DNA of 64,000 nucleotides, from NCBI RefSeq assembly GCF_000003195.3, contig NC_012879.2, positions 38,646,565 to 38,710,564 on the forward strand, given 5' to 3'. Position 1 is the first letter of the stretch. Every line of letters begins with the position of its first letter. The position numbers and the translations under genes are program-made. Of the stretch, positions 11,803 to 23,819 are shown piece by piece. Under the pieces are notes generated by a model. That model ran no database searches and was not told the origin of the DNA. It was given only the letters and a program-made list of their open reading frames with translations. The DNA comes from Sorghum bicolor (taxonomy: Eukaryota; Streptophyta; Magnoliopsida; Poales; Poaceae).

Positions 11803-13152
11803 GAAATTTGAGAGTCCCGTTCGGAGGACTTAAAAACACCGAACGCCTTGCGAAGAGGTAAACTTGGTAGTTATCCTTTCCCTTTCAATTATCCCAAAGA
11901 GTTTACTTAGTTAATCATGTTCATACTATCTTAAAAAGAAAATAAAAAAAAACTGTAAGCCCCATGTGAGTAGACGAGTGGCATAAAACCCATAAGTACA
12001 TTCACTGTGGTGGCATAAAAATAAAATAAATATTTTTTCTGCTTTATAAAAACAAAAATATAAAAACAGGGAGTAACAATTATTAAGGAGTCTCAACATG
12101 ATAAAGGCTAGATATTTATGCTAACACTTAATCAGTTCCACATGCTATGTTGTCTATTTGAGCTCCACAGAATTTAAGAATCAAGAAGACTAGCAGACGG
12201 AGGACATTCTAATCGCTGTCAGAATACTGCTGACTTTCAAATACACCTCTGCCACCTGCTAGCTACATCAAGAGAAATTACGTCAAAATTCAGCTTGGGG
12301 GAGAGCACCCCCATTTATCACGATAAGTATTTCTATCTATCTATCTTTATACTTATATTATTTTAGAATATAAATATACATAACTATGGAAAACCAAATA
12401 AAGATTTTATGCTTATATATATTTGTCTTTTGCTTAGTGTGTTTAATAATAAATAAATAAAGTGGCTATGCTAATCTATATCTAAATAAAACTTTAGCAT
12501 GGATGTGATGAATAGTTGCTCTGCCTAATTAGCACATTTTAAGTTCTCTCTCAAGTTTAGATATAACTGTTATAATTTAAATCTTGCTCTAGATCTAAAC
12601 TTGTGGGATGAAAACTTGATCTGAAGTCTAAGTTGTTAACAGATACGATATGGGAAGGTTGAGCTGCTGTTTATCTGTTCCTAGAGATGCTAGAATTCTG
12701 GAGAATTTTATCTTTGAAAATCTTTAAAATGTTGCATGATGAGTTCCTGTATGATGAGAGTTTAAATTCCTACCACAGCCATATATACATGCTTGCTAGA
12801 CTTTGAGCCACACATTTACTATTTACTGCTTATGAGCATTGAGTGTGGTCAAGCTGTGTAGACCCTTAGGAGCTTGTCATGTGGTTAAATCAAGATTTCA
12901 CTTGCATGTTCACTCATATATGCTACTTCTACTCCGGAAGTACCATCCACATATATCCACCCATTCCATCTCCAGAATCACCCAAAAGTATTCTACTCCT
13001 AATCCGGGAGAGAATAACCAAAAATATTTCTATTTTCCCCTTGTGAAATAAATGCTCAAGTTATCTTGTTACTACCACTTGCTATATTATCTCAAGAGAT
13101 GAATGCTCTGAAAAAAAAGAGAAAGAAAAAAAAGATACGAGGAAATAAAAAG

Positions 13153-13248
13153 GAGCAAGTGCTCGGAACCTCGAAAGAAAAGAAAAAGTGAGACGAGAGG
13201 TAAAAATGGACAAGTGTCCGACAGTAGAATTAGGGGTACAAGATACCC
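13153..13248 (+). other. Array of three small hairpins with CAAG loops
   Basis: The three units are GAGC-AAGT-GCTC (13153-13164), GGAC-AAGT-GTCC (13208-13219) and GGGTA-CAAGA-TACCC (13234-13248). Each exposes CAAG at the loop or its closing pair. Element D carries the same three on the minus strand (24627-24638, 24573-24584, 24544-24558). There the first stem is GGGC/GCCC, a compensatory A-T to G-C change. The role is unknown; RNA packaging, dimerisation or protein binding are possibilities. Confidence 0.55.
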
Positions 13249-13972
13249 ACCTGAGAGACAAGAAAAAGAAGAGCATCTCATTCTCATCATAAAGTTTCAA
13301 AAGCAAGGAAGGTATGTATCCCCTCAAAGAGCAAAGTAGAATTAGACTTCCACCACCATTGTTTTCACCATTGTTATCACCATCATCACCATACACCATT
13401 CATTCGCCACACATGCACATCTTGATTTGGCTTATTGATTTGTTTCTTTGGATCCATGGTTTGACTATGCAATAAATGTCTTGTAAGTATGTATACTTTA
13501 TCTCCCACCTATGAGCTCCAGATATTAAAGCCTTATTAGAGTAGGGTGAGAGAGAAGGCAATATCATTATGCCTCATACCACAAATACCACATATATTGA
13601 AAGAAGGAATATACCATCACTGCCTTGGTAAGGATCCAAAAATACCACAAAAGAGAGACCTGAGAGAATCATACAAGGAATTTCTGAGTTTTATTTGAAA
13701 ATCTGCAAAAAAACCCAGAGCTATAGCTGATCAAGAATAAGAGACATGGCACTTGGCTAGACTGTTCTATCTTTTAACCACTCAAGACAGAAGTGACAGT
13801 TACAAGTCCTATGGTGAAGGTAAAGTAAGTAAGTTTTAAGTCTTGACAGTTTACTCTAACTCAGAGATGAGATCTTATTTAAAAGCATGTGTACCGTCAA
13901 ATTTTTAAAGATATTGCAACTACTTATGATCCATAGCTGAGTCTATCCTTGCTCAGGGACGAGCAAGAGGTA

Positions 13973-13984
13973 AGCTTGGGGGAG
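13973..13984 (+). other. Terminal polypurine tract of element C
   Basis: AGCTTGGGGGAG followed by TT and the 3' LTR start TGTTGACGG. The same 12-mer occurs internally at 12292-12303. Confidence 0.8.
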
Positions 13985-13986
13985 TT

Positions 13987-15023
13987 TGTTGACGGTCCTT
14001 AAGTATCAAATTTAATTATCAAATAAATAAAGAAAAGGATCCAAATGAAATCAAGATCTAGACTTAGGGTTTTATCTGACAGAATTCCACGAGTTTTGGT
14101 GTTTGTCTATTTCTGCAGGGGGTTATCAGGAAATATGGAAGAAAGGCCCACATGTCGGGATTACGTAAAGATATTAACGTGCTGTGCAATTATCTTACAT
14201 CTAGAAGACTCCAGAAGCCACGAGACCGAAGCGGAGGCGAAACGGGGCCAGAGGTAGGGCGCCCGCCCTGTCCTACTGGGTGCCCGCCCTGCCCCCAAGT
14301 CCAATCAGGACTCTGCTTTGCGGGAGATCTCCACCGACCTAAAGGATGAATCTAAACCATACAATCTATGTCGGTTTGATCCAAGGGCTCATATTCACTT
14401 AAAGGGACTATAAAACCAGACCCCCTGGCACCTGGAGGAGAGAGCCTCTCAACCCTAATTCATTGTTCCATCAAGGGAGAAGAAGCCTCTGATCAAGATT
14501 AGAGCCACCACATCAATTAGACATCTAGATTAGCATAGCTACATAGGATTAGAACTAGAAGGAGTCAATCTTCGATTGGTTTCCGGATCTGTCAGGAAGA
14601 TTCTTGGTAATTCTCTAATTGTGCTTCTAATTGCTTTCTAATTATCTTTGTTCTTCAATATTATGAATATGACTTTGTTCTACTTCAATATATTGCTTAT
14701 GACTTTGCTCTACTTGCTTATATTCAAGATTATATTGTTCTTAGTTGATCATAGTTATGTACTTGGCTTAGTTAGATTTGATCTATATACATGCTTAGGA
14801 TCGTATAGCGTTTATTAATCGGTATTAATCTGTGCGCTTGCAGATCCCATTCATTATTTATTTAGAAGAGCAATTGCATATTTCAATACCGCGTCTCTTA
14901 TATCATGCTGGGGATGACAACTTGGCTTAAGTGGTGTGAGGGATAGGTTTGGCATTTTTGGCACCGTTACTAGATTTAGAGAACTTAGTCTACTTTTGGT
15001 AATGATGTTAAGAATACCCAACA
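13987..15023 (+). repeat. 3' LTR of element C, internally deleted (1037 bp)
   Basis: Starts TGTTGACGGTCC and ends AATACCCAACA. It matches the 5' LTR except that 617 bp are missing after about position 14816 (GCGTTTATTAATCGG). The TATA box near 14409 is retained. The deletion must postdate integration, or come from a recombinant template, because freshly inserted LTRs are normally identical. Confidence 0.9.
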
Positions 15024-16605
15024 CCATACCTATAACAAAGCATTCATTCGCAATTTAAATAAGTTGGCATGCTATCCACTCTTTACCTTGACTTCTCATG
15101 GGGCTTATAGCTTTTCCAAGTTCTTGGGTGGTTGCAAGATAGAATGGTTGTAACGGACTCACCATTCATTCATCCCTTGATAGACCATCAATTCGGAGGT
15201 TTTATAAATTTTTGCAAAAGAAATAAGTTCCTCGAATGATTCTCTCAATCGCTCAATGTGTATGAAATCCTCACCAAAGGCATTTGTGTTTTGCCTTTAA
15301 GACCTACCACTAAGGCCGAGAATGGAGCTTTGGGAAGGTATAAAGGTGGGCGTACTTATGACACTTGTGTTGCCAGGTCAAAGCCCGAACCATGAGGAGA
15401 TACAAGTCATACACCTTGATTCAGATGTGCAAGTGTGTGGAATTTTTGTTGGTAGTCCTATCTAAATATTTTTGGTTACTCCTTGTATCATGACTCTTTT
15501 TATTTTAGGATGAGAATGAGAGAATGTAAACATATGGGCTCTAAAAAAATGGATTATATATATATTTTCTGACGGGGATTTTGATTTTCCCGTCCATGTC
15601 TTTTGGCTTTTCCTTTTTTTCCATGGATAACTGATGCCCACTTGTTTCAAAGGGATCTCAAAGAGGGAAATGGAGAGATGTCATGATGGTGATGTAAGGA
15701 GTAAAATTGTGTATGGGAATGCGCAAACCTCAGGGTGAGAGTTTGGCATACTTATTTGGTGGAAGCTCTGGCGCAACTCTCAGGGTAAGAGTTGGCATAT
15801 TTTTGGTGGATGGAAGGGTGCATGTTGTGTGCAACTTCTCATGTGAGAGTCGGCGTTAGTTGATGGGTGCGTGAACCTCACATCATGGGTGCATGACCAT
15901 AATCTCACTCTAGGATACCTGAGATTTGACTCAACTCAAAGCGCCGCAAGTCGCATATGACTAAAGGTGTACAAAGTACTAAGCAAGTCATATGGCCTTG
16001 GTAGGTATTTCATTATCATTGAGGAACTCTTTGTTTTGAATTTTTGAAAAGAAAACTCCGGATGTCAAGTTTCTCTTAGAACAAAGTCATAGCGACATCT
16101 ATTTATACCATATCATGTCTCGCAACAACTTAGAAAAGGATCATGCATTTGCAACCCACAAGATTTCAAGTTCTCAGAATGAGACATTTTTAGCCAACAA
16201 ACTTAAATCTTGATGAACACTAAATTATAACTTAGATACTAGAGAATTATAGACAGAGCAACTATTCATCATTTCAACAGAAGAGAAACTAACATATCAT
16301 AGGGCACATGAGAGTGGCTTTTTTTTGAAAGATGATGAAAAATTGCTGAAATTTAAATATTAAAATTAAGAACTAAAATTAAGTGCAAGAATGTAAGATA
16401 CATGTTACCTCTTGTGGGGGTCCTCCCCCAAGCTAGCTCACTGCTACGGTCCAGAGAAATGTCCCATGGATCGTAGGTAGGCCATCTATGCCTCGTGCCG
16501 GCGACAACTTGCATCCTCAAGGTCAATGAAGCTCTGCTGGGTCTGCTGATGCCATTGGGTAGTAGTCTGGATGTGGGCATTCAGTGTACCTTTGATCTGC
16601 CTGTT
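15024..16605 (-). other. Non-coding part of element B between element C and the accessory gene
   Basis: No convincing ORF. In the direction of B this is downstream of the accessory gene. It contains an AGCTTGGGGGAG tract on the minus strand (16423-16434). Imperfect short repeats with GTGAGAGT and GGCATA elements lie near 15735-15860. It probably carries cis signals of B only. Confidence 0.6.
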
Positions 16606-18041
16606 CTAGATCTCTAGTCCGCCCATGCGAGTGTTAGGGACGTCCAGTATGACCTGAGGGCGAACAGGGGGTAGCATTCCCTCGGAATTTGAGGAGTGTC
16701 CTGGCTCATGATGCCTAGATCCCCCTGCCCCATATGCCTCTAGCTCGCTTGGGCCGGCGCCTCTGTGCACCTGCCAGCTCGACCCTCCTGCCTGCTGGCT
16801 CGAACCTCCAGCCTCGTAGGGGTGAGGATAGTATCCCATACCATATCCATACCCAGGGGTAAATACGGGTGCAGGTATAGTAGGGGTCCATCCCATCCCT
16901 AGCATAGCTGGTGGTGGAGTGTGTTGTGCTGGCTGTGCGGATGGTGCTGGCTGTGCTGCCCTTGCTGCTTGTGCTGCCTGCTCTTCTTGTTCCCTCCTCC
17001 ATGAGTTCCTACGAGAAACAGAGCTCCTGCGTCCTTCTTCCCTCTCAATGAGGGTGAAGGTGAGTGATGGAGAATTATATAGAGCGAGATCCAGGTTAGG
17101 TAACTGGACCTCGTTTGTATATCCTAGAAAATAAAATAAAATCTCTTTACCTATTTTGTCATGTTTAATCATATGTGCATGCGAAAAATGTGATTCATTA
17201 ATCATGACGCAAGGAGTAGTGATGTAAATAATGGTATTAGCAGCATGGGGGTCAACACTTGCAGCAAGGCGAGTAATAAGAGATGTGCACATGATAGCAG
17301 TTGAAGTTTTAATGGAATGCAACCAATGATTAACAAGCTCAACAATAGGTGCAACGGTAATCTTTTTGAGCGCAGAATAAAGCAACTTCAACTCTATGTC
17401 ATAAGTAAGATGTGTATCATCTCTTGAAAAGAACAAACTAGCAATCCACTTATGGAGGAGCCTCAGAGTGGGGTGATGGATGTTGGCAGAATGCCCCTGA
17501 AACTTTCCAACGATGTGTTGCCCTGAGATCAAATGCCAGAAAGCATGACGTTGGTAACACGTGAGGGAGAAACCTAAGTCAATGGAGCACCACTCGTGGA
17601 AACCCAAATGGTTGGCAAGATCCTTCCAATAAATACCGAAATCTCTTCCAAAGCAACGGAAGGTAAATACCATAATCGACAATTTGTAGAGTGCCCAAAA
17701 TTTGGATCGTCAAAAGACGTGACCCAAGCTCATGAATGGGGGCAACACTACTCCAACCAAGATGCTCGAAAATAGTACCAAACTCAACATCCATACCTAT
17801 TTGGTGCAAGAATGCGGGTCGAATGCCGGTGAATGGAGGAACTCGCGTTCCCTCATGAGGTTGTATGTCTGCATCTCCCGCTCACTCTCCAAGTCAATGA
17901 AGGGGCGTCGGCCTCGTCAATGGCGTGGCCGTGTGGCTCCTCCTCCTCTCCTCCATGTGCCAGCTGCTCGTTCCTTGTAGAGGTTGGTGGATCTTCCCCA
18001 CGTTGGCTGTGGCTCCTTCTAAGCCCGAAAATTCTATTCAT
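16606..18041 (-). pseudogene. Accessory gene of element B, ATHILA ORF1-like, frameshifted
   Basis: In the sense of B and downstream of gag lies a gene starting at ATG 18041 (MNRIFGLRRSHS). It continues in other frames after shifts near 17905, 17810 and 17680, and then runs as one 358-codon open frame (17682-16606). The central part has the pattern HPTLRLLHKWIA, ELKLLYSAL and SLITRLAA. This resembles the ATHILA ORF-1 family (PF03078-type) of plant retroelements, recognised from memory and not by search. The C-terminus is Ala/Gln/Pro-rich, then Gly/Tyr-rich. A TATA box at 18231-18240 lies about 190 bases upstream of the ATG, suggesting its own promoter. Element F has a related ORF (52584-52841) in the same relative position. 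The function is unknown. Confidence 0.6.
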
Positions 18042-18230
18042 GGTGGACGAGCTAGCATAAGTGTATGGTGTTTTTGCTTGGAGAGGGAAGTGTGCAAGAG
18101 GTTTTTGATAGAATTTTCTTGCACTAAGCTTGTGGAGTAGGCTATGAAGCAAAGTGGAGCAAGAGAGTGAACAAGAGAAGAGTAAAAAAATGTGTGTGAG
18201 AGGGGTGAGGTGCTCCACCCGGGATCCTCT

Positions 18231-18240
18231 CTATTTATAG
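18231..18240 (-). promoter_or_regulatory. TATA box of the element B accessory gene
   Basis: The minus strand reads CTATAAATAG, about 190 bases upstream of ATG 18041 and downstream of gag. The GC-rich sequence further upstream resembles the U3 of the B LTR, so the promoter may derive from an LTR. Confidence 0.5.
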
Positions 18241-18695
18241 AGTTGATTGCAGGCGGGGGAGCGCCCCCATCAACGGCTACTAGCCGTTGCCCAAAGGCCG
18301 AGGCCAGTAGGCCTTGGGCAGGGTGCAGCCGCACCAGTGGTGGGCCCGCCTCTGCCTGACCTTTTGGCTGCTGGCTCCAACGGTCACCCCAAACGTCTCT
18401 CTGGTTACGATTAGACTTGGTTCAAAATCTTGCTCTAGATTTTGATTTTCCACATATTTATTCAAAATATTTTTGGTTTTCAAAAATTATAAAAAAAATA
18501 AGATTTGGAAATGGGAAAATCTATACTACCAGAAAATAATTTTTATAAGATTTTCAGAGAAACTTTATTTTTGACTAAAAATAAAACTATAGAAAGGGAA
18601 ACATTTGGAAACTAAAAATAGAAACTTTCTATAAAAAGGAAAATTAAAACGAAATTTAAAGAATTTAAAAAGACATAATACCTGAGCAGGGACAC

Positions 18696-18707
18696 CTCCC
18701 CCAAGCT
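18696..18707 (-). other. Internal polypurine tract of element B after gag
   Basis: The minus strand reads AGCTTGGGGGAG, identical to the terminal tracts of C and D, but about 11 kb from the 3' LTR (3.8 kb without element C). A second copy lies at 16423-16434. Confidence 0.55.
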
Positions 18708-18959
18708 TGCTTGATGTCGTGGCCCCCCTTTAGATATCTTTATTGGGACACAAATAGCACAAAATTTATTTTTATTATATATAGTTTTTTTAGATGACTA
18801 CCGAATGCCTTCAGCAAGGGCTCAACATTTATAGTCCGCTGGCAAGACTCTCCTTCCTTCATTCTTCTGTGGCTACATGGACGAACTTAGTAGTGGTTTC
18901 CGGTTGCCCTGGGATCCTCTCTATGTCAGTGCTGGAATTGATGCAGCGATCTATGTTAT

Positions 18960-20188
18960 CTATTTTTCTATCATCTTGTTGAAACTCGTCTGACTTTTGA
19001 CAGATGAACAAAGAGTTTCAAGCTTGGCGTTGATGTTCTCAATGATCTTATCATCATAGGACAGCTTCTTGGTCAGATTCTCGTTGATTTTAGTTTGCCC
19101 TATGACCAGATCTTTCAAGGAAGGCTGATTGAAGAAATTACCCTACGGGTGGTGCTGATTGTTCCACCCATTGTTACCTTGCTGTGGTGGCCGAAACCCA
19201 TTGTTGACATATGCTGCTTCTTCTTGGGTTTTGGGGCAATTGTTCCCCGAATGGCCATCGTCACTATAAACTTCACACGATATGTGTGAGTTCACTGCTT
19301 GGACGGTGCCCATGTTGGGATTTGCAACTTGTCCATCCATCATTTGCAGCAGCAAGTCTATTTTTGCGGTAAGAACATCTGCCTCCTTCGCAGATTGCGA
19401 GCCTTTTTGTGTTTTCCTTCCTTCTCCCCAGCTTTGATTTGCCACCATCTTCTCGATGAGGGCAGTAGCTTCATTAATGGTGAGAGAAAGGAATGCACCT
19501 CCAGCTGCGGCATCTACGTGCCCCTTTGACATGGCCGTGAGGCCTTCGTAGAAGTTCTGGAGCACAAGCCGGTCTTCCATTCCATGATGAGGATAGGTCC
19601 AGATGTACTCCTGAAGCCTCTCCCATGCTTCGGGTATGGACTCAAGTGAAGACTGCTAGAAGTTAGAGATCTTCCCCCTCAGAGCGCTGGTCCTCCTCAT
19701 GGGGAAGAACTTGGCGAGGAATGCTGCAGAGCACTTTTCCCATGTGTCAACAACTTCCTTGTTCTGATAAAACCATTGTTTCACCTTTCCGGCGAGGGAA
19801 AAGGGAAACAGACAGAGCTTGATGCTGTTCAGCGTGACGTCCTTGATTACGACGGTGTCGCACAGCTCATGGGAGTTCTGAAGGTGGGTGTTGGCATCCT
19901 CGCTTGGCAGGCCACAGAATTGGCTTGCCTACACCATAGAGATGAGGCTAGTGTGGATCTCGAAGCTTCCATTCCCCATATTGACAGCGGGCCAGTCAGC
20001 GCGTTGGCAACAGTGGGAGTGGAGTAGTCACATAGTGTCTTGGCCATAGTGATTGGTGCGGTTGGTGCTGGAATGGTTGATTTGCTTGCCGGTTGCGTAG
20101 CAGAAGAAGAGACGGTACAAACCCTTCTCTTCCTTAGGAGTGTTTCTGGATCACTGTGGAAGTTTGCCGGCAAGTTGAAACCGCTCAT
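18960..20188 (-). pseudogene. gag: Gag of element B, broken
   Basis: Starts at ATG 20188 (MSGFNLPANFHSDPE) after the primer-binding site. The frame shifts near 19985. A TAG interrupts the capsid region near 19663, and another stop follows the Asn/Gln-rich part near 19142. The capsid portion keeps LCLFPFSLAGKVKQWF-type and AAAGGAFLSLT motifs shared with the gag of element C. The zinc knuckle reads CEVYSDDGHSGNNC: the second cysteine is replaced by Tyr, so it would not bind zinc normally. Coding similarity fades near 18960, and no protease or polymerase follows. Confidence 0.75.
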
Positions 20189-20307
20189 ACACTATCCTGC
20201 TTACATTCCAATAAAAAGAGGAAGAAAACAGTAAAGTTATCCTGCTTAATCTATGGCTACCAATGCTTATTATGCCATCAATGTTTATGCCAGTATGATT
20301 TTTGGCT

Positions 20308-20325
20308 TCCCCGGCAACGGCGCCG
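20308..20325 (-). other. Primer-binding site of element B
   Basis: The minus strand reads CGGCGCCGTTGCCGGGGA, 7 bases inside the right LTR. It matches the grass gypsy form TGGCGCCGTTGCCGGGGA except for the first base. It fixes the element's orientation and identifies 20333-22087 as the 5' LTR. Confidence 0.85.
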
Positions 20326-20332
20326 AAATGCT

Positions 20333-22087
20333 TGTTGGCATTTCTTAGCATCACTACTAAAAATAGACCATAGATCCATCCTTAGCAATGGCACCAGAAA
20401 TGTCGGGTGCTGGCATACCATAACTATCACTACATCACAGAGATAACCCAAGGCAACTCGAGGGTGCCGGCCTTAGCAGTGCAGTCTAGTAACAATAATT
20501 ATGAATGCTGGATTGGCCTTCCTAACCATCCTTACTTGCGATATGCAAAGCTGTGGCACTACGCTTGAAAGTGGACAAGGATTACAATCTTAAGTAATAG
20601 TACTTAGGTACACCAATCGATAGTTCATGAATGAAGAAGTAATATAACTGCAAGCGGACAGAACTATCATTGTAGCATTTCAACCCGTGAGTATTCAAGG
20701 GTGTCGAATTTATAATTCCCTTAGGAAGGCAAAGGGATCAATCATGGTGTAAACATGATTACTTATTGAATGCTTGGTAGACATAGAGTAAACAGGAATA
20801 AACATGATATTCAAGATAATGTACACACATTGGATCAACCTCAAGGATAAAATAGAAGAGAAATAATAAATAAAGAATAAAGAAATAAATCTACTTGAGC
20901 AGGCATGGGTCACATATAACTATGCATAGAACTGTTAGCGGATCATCTAATTAGCAATAAATAGATTTAGAACTAAGACTGAGATGAGGGGAGATCCCCG
21001 CAGCTGGATACCCAGCCGATAGAGACTTTACAGAACTCCTATCAGAATACCTGATCGTGGGGGAATGCAAAGGATGACAGAGCTGTCACTACCCTACCAC
21101 CTACCCCTCTACCCGAAAGATACCCGCACATCCACTGATTCCCACATACCTGAACACCATGTTCATATAATTGGAAACAACTCCTAACCCCCGCAGGCCC
21201 CACCCCTTCGGAATGACAGGCTAGGCTAAGAGCAACCACACAGCATAGTGAACCATCATCCCATTCCTAATTCTAATCCTAATCATACTAATCTGATGAA
21301 CAATGAAGAAAAATGATGAACGTACCAAGAACATAGCACAAGAACTAAGAACTAGGTCATATACTATGAACATGATAAGAACACAACCATACTCTAGTTC
21401 ATATGCATAATCATATAAAGATGAATAGAACTTGCTCATGGAAGAAGATTGAATATTATTCATACCAAGAAGAGCCTTTCTTCCAAGGAGACAAGCCCTC
21501 CTTGCTAGCTCTTGCCTTGCTCTACTACTAATCTGGACTAAAGATACAAGTGAGAGGTGTGAGCTAAATTGACCCCAAATGATGTATGTGTTAAAAAGGG
21601 GGGAGTGTCTCTCTGTTTATAGTGGAAATATGACGGTTCGTCGCATCTAAATTTGGTAGTAGGTGAAACCATCCTATGCATGGCGGCATGCAACCGCCTG
21701 AGAAAGATGGGCCCAGTTTGCCGTCTCCAGGGGTGCGCCCGCACCAGGGTGCGACCGCACCCTGGGTGGGTCCCACTGGCCACCGCCTTCGCGTGGTCGG
21801 TTTGGCTCTAGGCCTGGATCTCTCCCATGGTTATGATCAGGCCCAGTTCTGTGTTGTTTGGGCCTTTCTCTATTTTCTTGGTTTGCACATTTCTGAATAT
21901 GTCTTTTGGTACTTTGCGCTTTCTTCATGGTATGGCACATTTGCACTATAATTTCTACAAAATATAATCACTATGGTACAAGTGGAACTTGTTAGTAATA
22001 AAATGCATGTGTGTATATAATACGATTGCTTCTTCTCCTTTTGGATCAAGTTGGCAGTTTATAATTGGTCTATAATGACTGCCAACA
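20333..22087 (-). repeat. 5' LTR of element B (1755 bp)
   Basis: Starts TGTTGGCATTTC and ends ACTGCCAACA, homologous to 5498-7240. The last 75 bases belong to the tandem duplication, so they recur at 26959-27033. Confidence 0.9.
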
Positions 22088-22479
22088 ACCGAATCGCCGC
22101 ACATTTGTCAATGAGGTCGTACTATACACAAGGAAATGGGCCCCACTAATTGGAGTGAAGAGTTGGAAGCAATTACAGGCTTTAGTCAAAGAAAAAATTA
22201 TGGAAGAGATATTGGTATGAAGTGAACTATTTTTAATTCCTTCTCGTGTGCTCAGTAAAACTAATTGCGATAAACCATTTGGTTGCTTTCTAATTCTAAA
22301 CAGCTTAAGTGGAACTTTGTCAACATTGACGATGTGGATAAAAGAAAAGAGAAAATATGGAGCATTGCATAGGATCGGTACACAGGATGGCAAGCAACTC
22401 TGAGTACAACATATAGGGCATCAATTATTATGCTGAGAGGATGAGGAACATACCTGAGGAGATAAACCTTGTTGAGTGG
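22088..22479 (+). pseudogene. PF03004-like gene, segment 2 (transposase exon)
   Basis: Coding sequence resumes after element B at the duplicated ACCGA. The exon encodes the En/Spm-type pattern: aromatic-Thr-Arg-Lys-Trp-Ala-Pro-Leu, then Lys-Ser-Trp-Lys and Lys-Glu-Lys. It ends with NIPEEINLVEW, where element D cuts it at AGTGG. Frameshifts and stops are present in between, for example the change of frame near 22110 and a stop near 22220. The exon continues after element D at 47605. A second copy created by the tandem duplication lies at 27034-27425. Confidence 0.6.
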
Positions 22480-23819
22480 TGTTGACACTAGCTAACAGCA
22501 CTTGAATACTAGGTTGTCATCCACAGCATGGCACTAGAGTGTACTATGGTATTTATACGCACACAGATAATCCGCAAGCGCACGGATACCGTTGAAGCTT
22601 TTACCCGGTTAAAGGTTTTATCGTATCCACAGGGAAACAGGAGAACTGATCTATGCTCTAACTTAACCAAGATAAGTAAATAGGTGTAAATAGGAAAGAT
22701 GGTAGAATCGAATAAGAACAATATTAAAGGTAAGATAACAATAGGTGATAATATAGGAATAGAGAGTAGAGCAATTCTAGTATATGGGCGATGGTAGCAG
22801 AATAGAGAGGATAACTATGGTTTCTCTACTTCAAAGGGGTATGTCTATGTCTGGGACAAACCACGTGATAAGAGTACACCACAAAGGATGCTTATCCTTA
22901 GGCCGATAAACCCTACCCGTCCTGCTAACGAGAGGTGGACTACAGAGGACCAACGTAACTGTCACCTACGCGGCCTACCACACGATCCAGCTAGACAGGG
23001 GATATCCACAAGTAATCTAGATCTAAGCACCTCGCTTACACCTATACTACAACTCTCACCTATAGCGTCCTATAGATTAGAATACTCAAAAGAGTTGTGA
23101 ACCAGAACATACATAATTAGTAATTGCATAATGAATTAGAAGTAGATTACCAGAGTCATCCCATGAGCAAGCTTGATTAGAGCTTGATCATGACGAACTA
23201 CAACCGGAGGAAGAACCGACAGGCCGGCCTCTCCTCCAATCCTCCCTCGCTGTCCATCTTGCTACTATCTAGATCTACTCTAGTTTAGAGAAGAGAGGAG
23301 AGCTCTCATCTCTAAACCCTAGCTTTTGCTCTATCTATGAATAATGAATAATGATCAAGGGGAGCCTCCTCCAGGGGCCAGGGGGTCTAGTTATATAGTC
23401 CCCTCAATTGAACCTGGGCCGTCGGATCAAACCGACATTGATTGAACGGTTATTCTTGATCCTTTAGGTCGGTGGAGATCTCCCGAGAGAAAGAGTCCCG
23501 ATTGGACTCCAGAGGTGGGCGGGCGCCCAGGGAAACAGGGCGGGCGCCCTGCCTCTGGCCCCTCTCGGCCTCCCGTTCGTTCCCGTGGCTTCTGGAGTCT
23601 TTTAGATGTAAGATAATTGTGCGGCACGTTAATATCTCTATGTAATCCCGACTTGTGGGCCTTTCTTTCGTATTTCCTGATAACCCCCTACAGAAATAGA
23701 CAAACACCAAAACTCGTGGAATTCTGTCAGATAAAACCCTAAGTCTAGATGTTGATTTCATTTGGATCCTTTTCTTTGTTTTTTTGATAATTAAATTTGA
23801 TACTTAAGGACCGTCAACA
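22480..23819 (-). repeat. 3' LTR of element D, copy 1 (1340 bp)
   Basis: Starts TGTTGACACTAG and ends GACCGTCAACA. A TATATAA promoter motif on the minus strand lies near 23390-23397. Its duplicate is at 27426-28765. Confidence 0.92.

Larger units (their letters stand above)
11803..13986 (+). other. Non-coding post-gag region of element C
   Basis: No convincing gene is present. The region holds an internal polypurine tract AGCTTGGGGGAG at 12292-12303 and an A-rich stretch near 13110-13145. Three short hairpins with CAAG loops lie at 13153-13164, 13208-13219 and 13234-13248. The terminal polypurine tract is at 13973-13984. It aligns in order with the 3' part of element D on the opposite strand (28766-30964), so the region is conserved between families despite lacking ORFs. 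Confidence 0.8.
7340..15023 (+). mobile_element. Element C: gag-protease-only LTR element inserted in B
   Basis: Flanked by an exact 5-bp duplication CCATA (7335-7339 and 15024-15028). The 5' LTR is 7340-8993 and the 3' LTR 13987-15023. A primer-binding site (9002-9019) and a terminal polypurine tract (13973-13984) are intact. The only long gene is a gag with two retropepsin-like domains (9154-11802). About 2.2 kb of non-coding sequence then leads to the 3' LTR. There is no polymerase or integrase, which fits the non-autonomous TR-GAG type. The shared parts of the two LTRs differ at roughly 1.5-2 percent of sites by eye, so it is younger than B, as nesting requires. Confidence 0.93.
5498..22087 (-). 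mobile_element. Element B: minus-strand non-autonomous gypsy-type element with nested element C
   Basis: Two LTRs (5498-7240 and 20333-22087) flank the element. The 5-bp duplication ACCGA lies at 5493-5497 and 22088-22092. The primer-binding site beside the right LTR shows that it is read on the minus strand. Without element C (7340-15023) it is about 8.9 kb. In its own direction it holds a broken gag, an AGCTTGGGGGAG tract, a TATA box, an ATHILA ORF1-like accessory gene, a second AGCTTGGGGGAG tract, and a non-coding tail. I see no reverse transcriptase, RNase H or integrase, so it would need a helper element. Its LTRs have diverged clearly, with many substitutions visible by eye. Confidence 0.9.
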
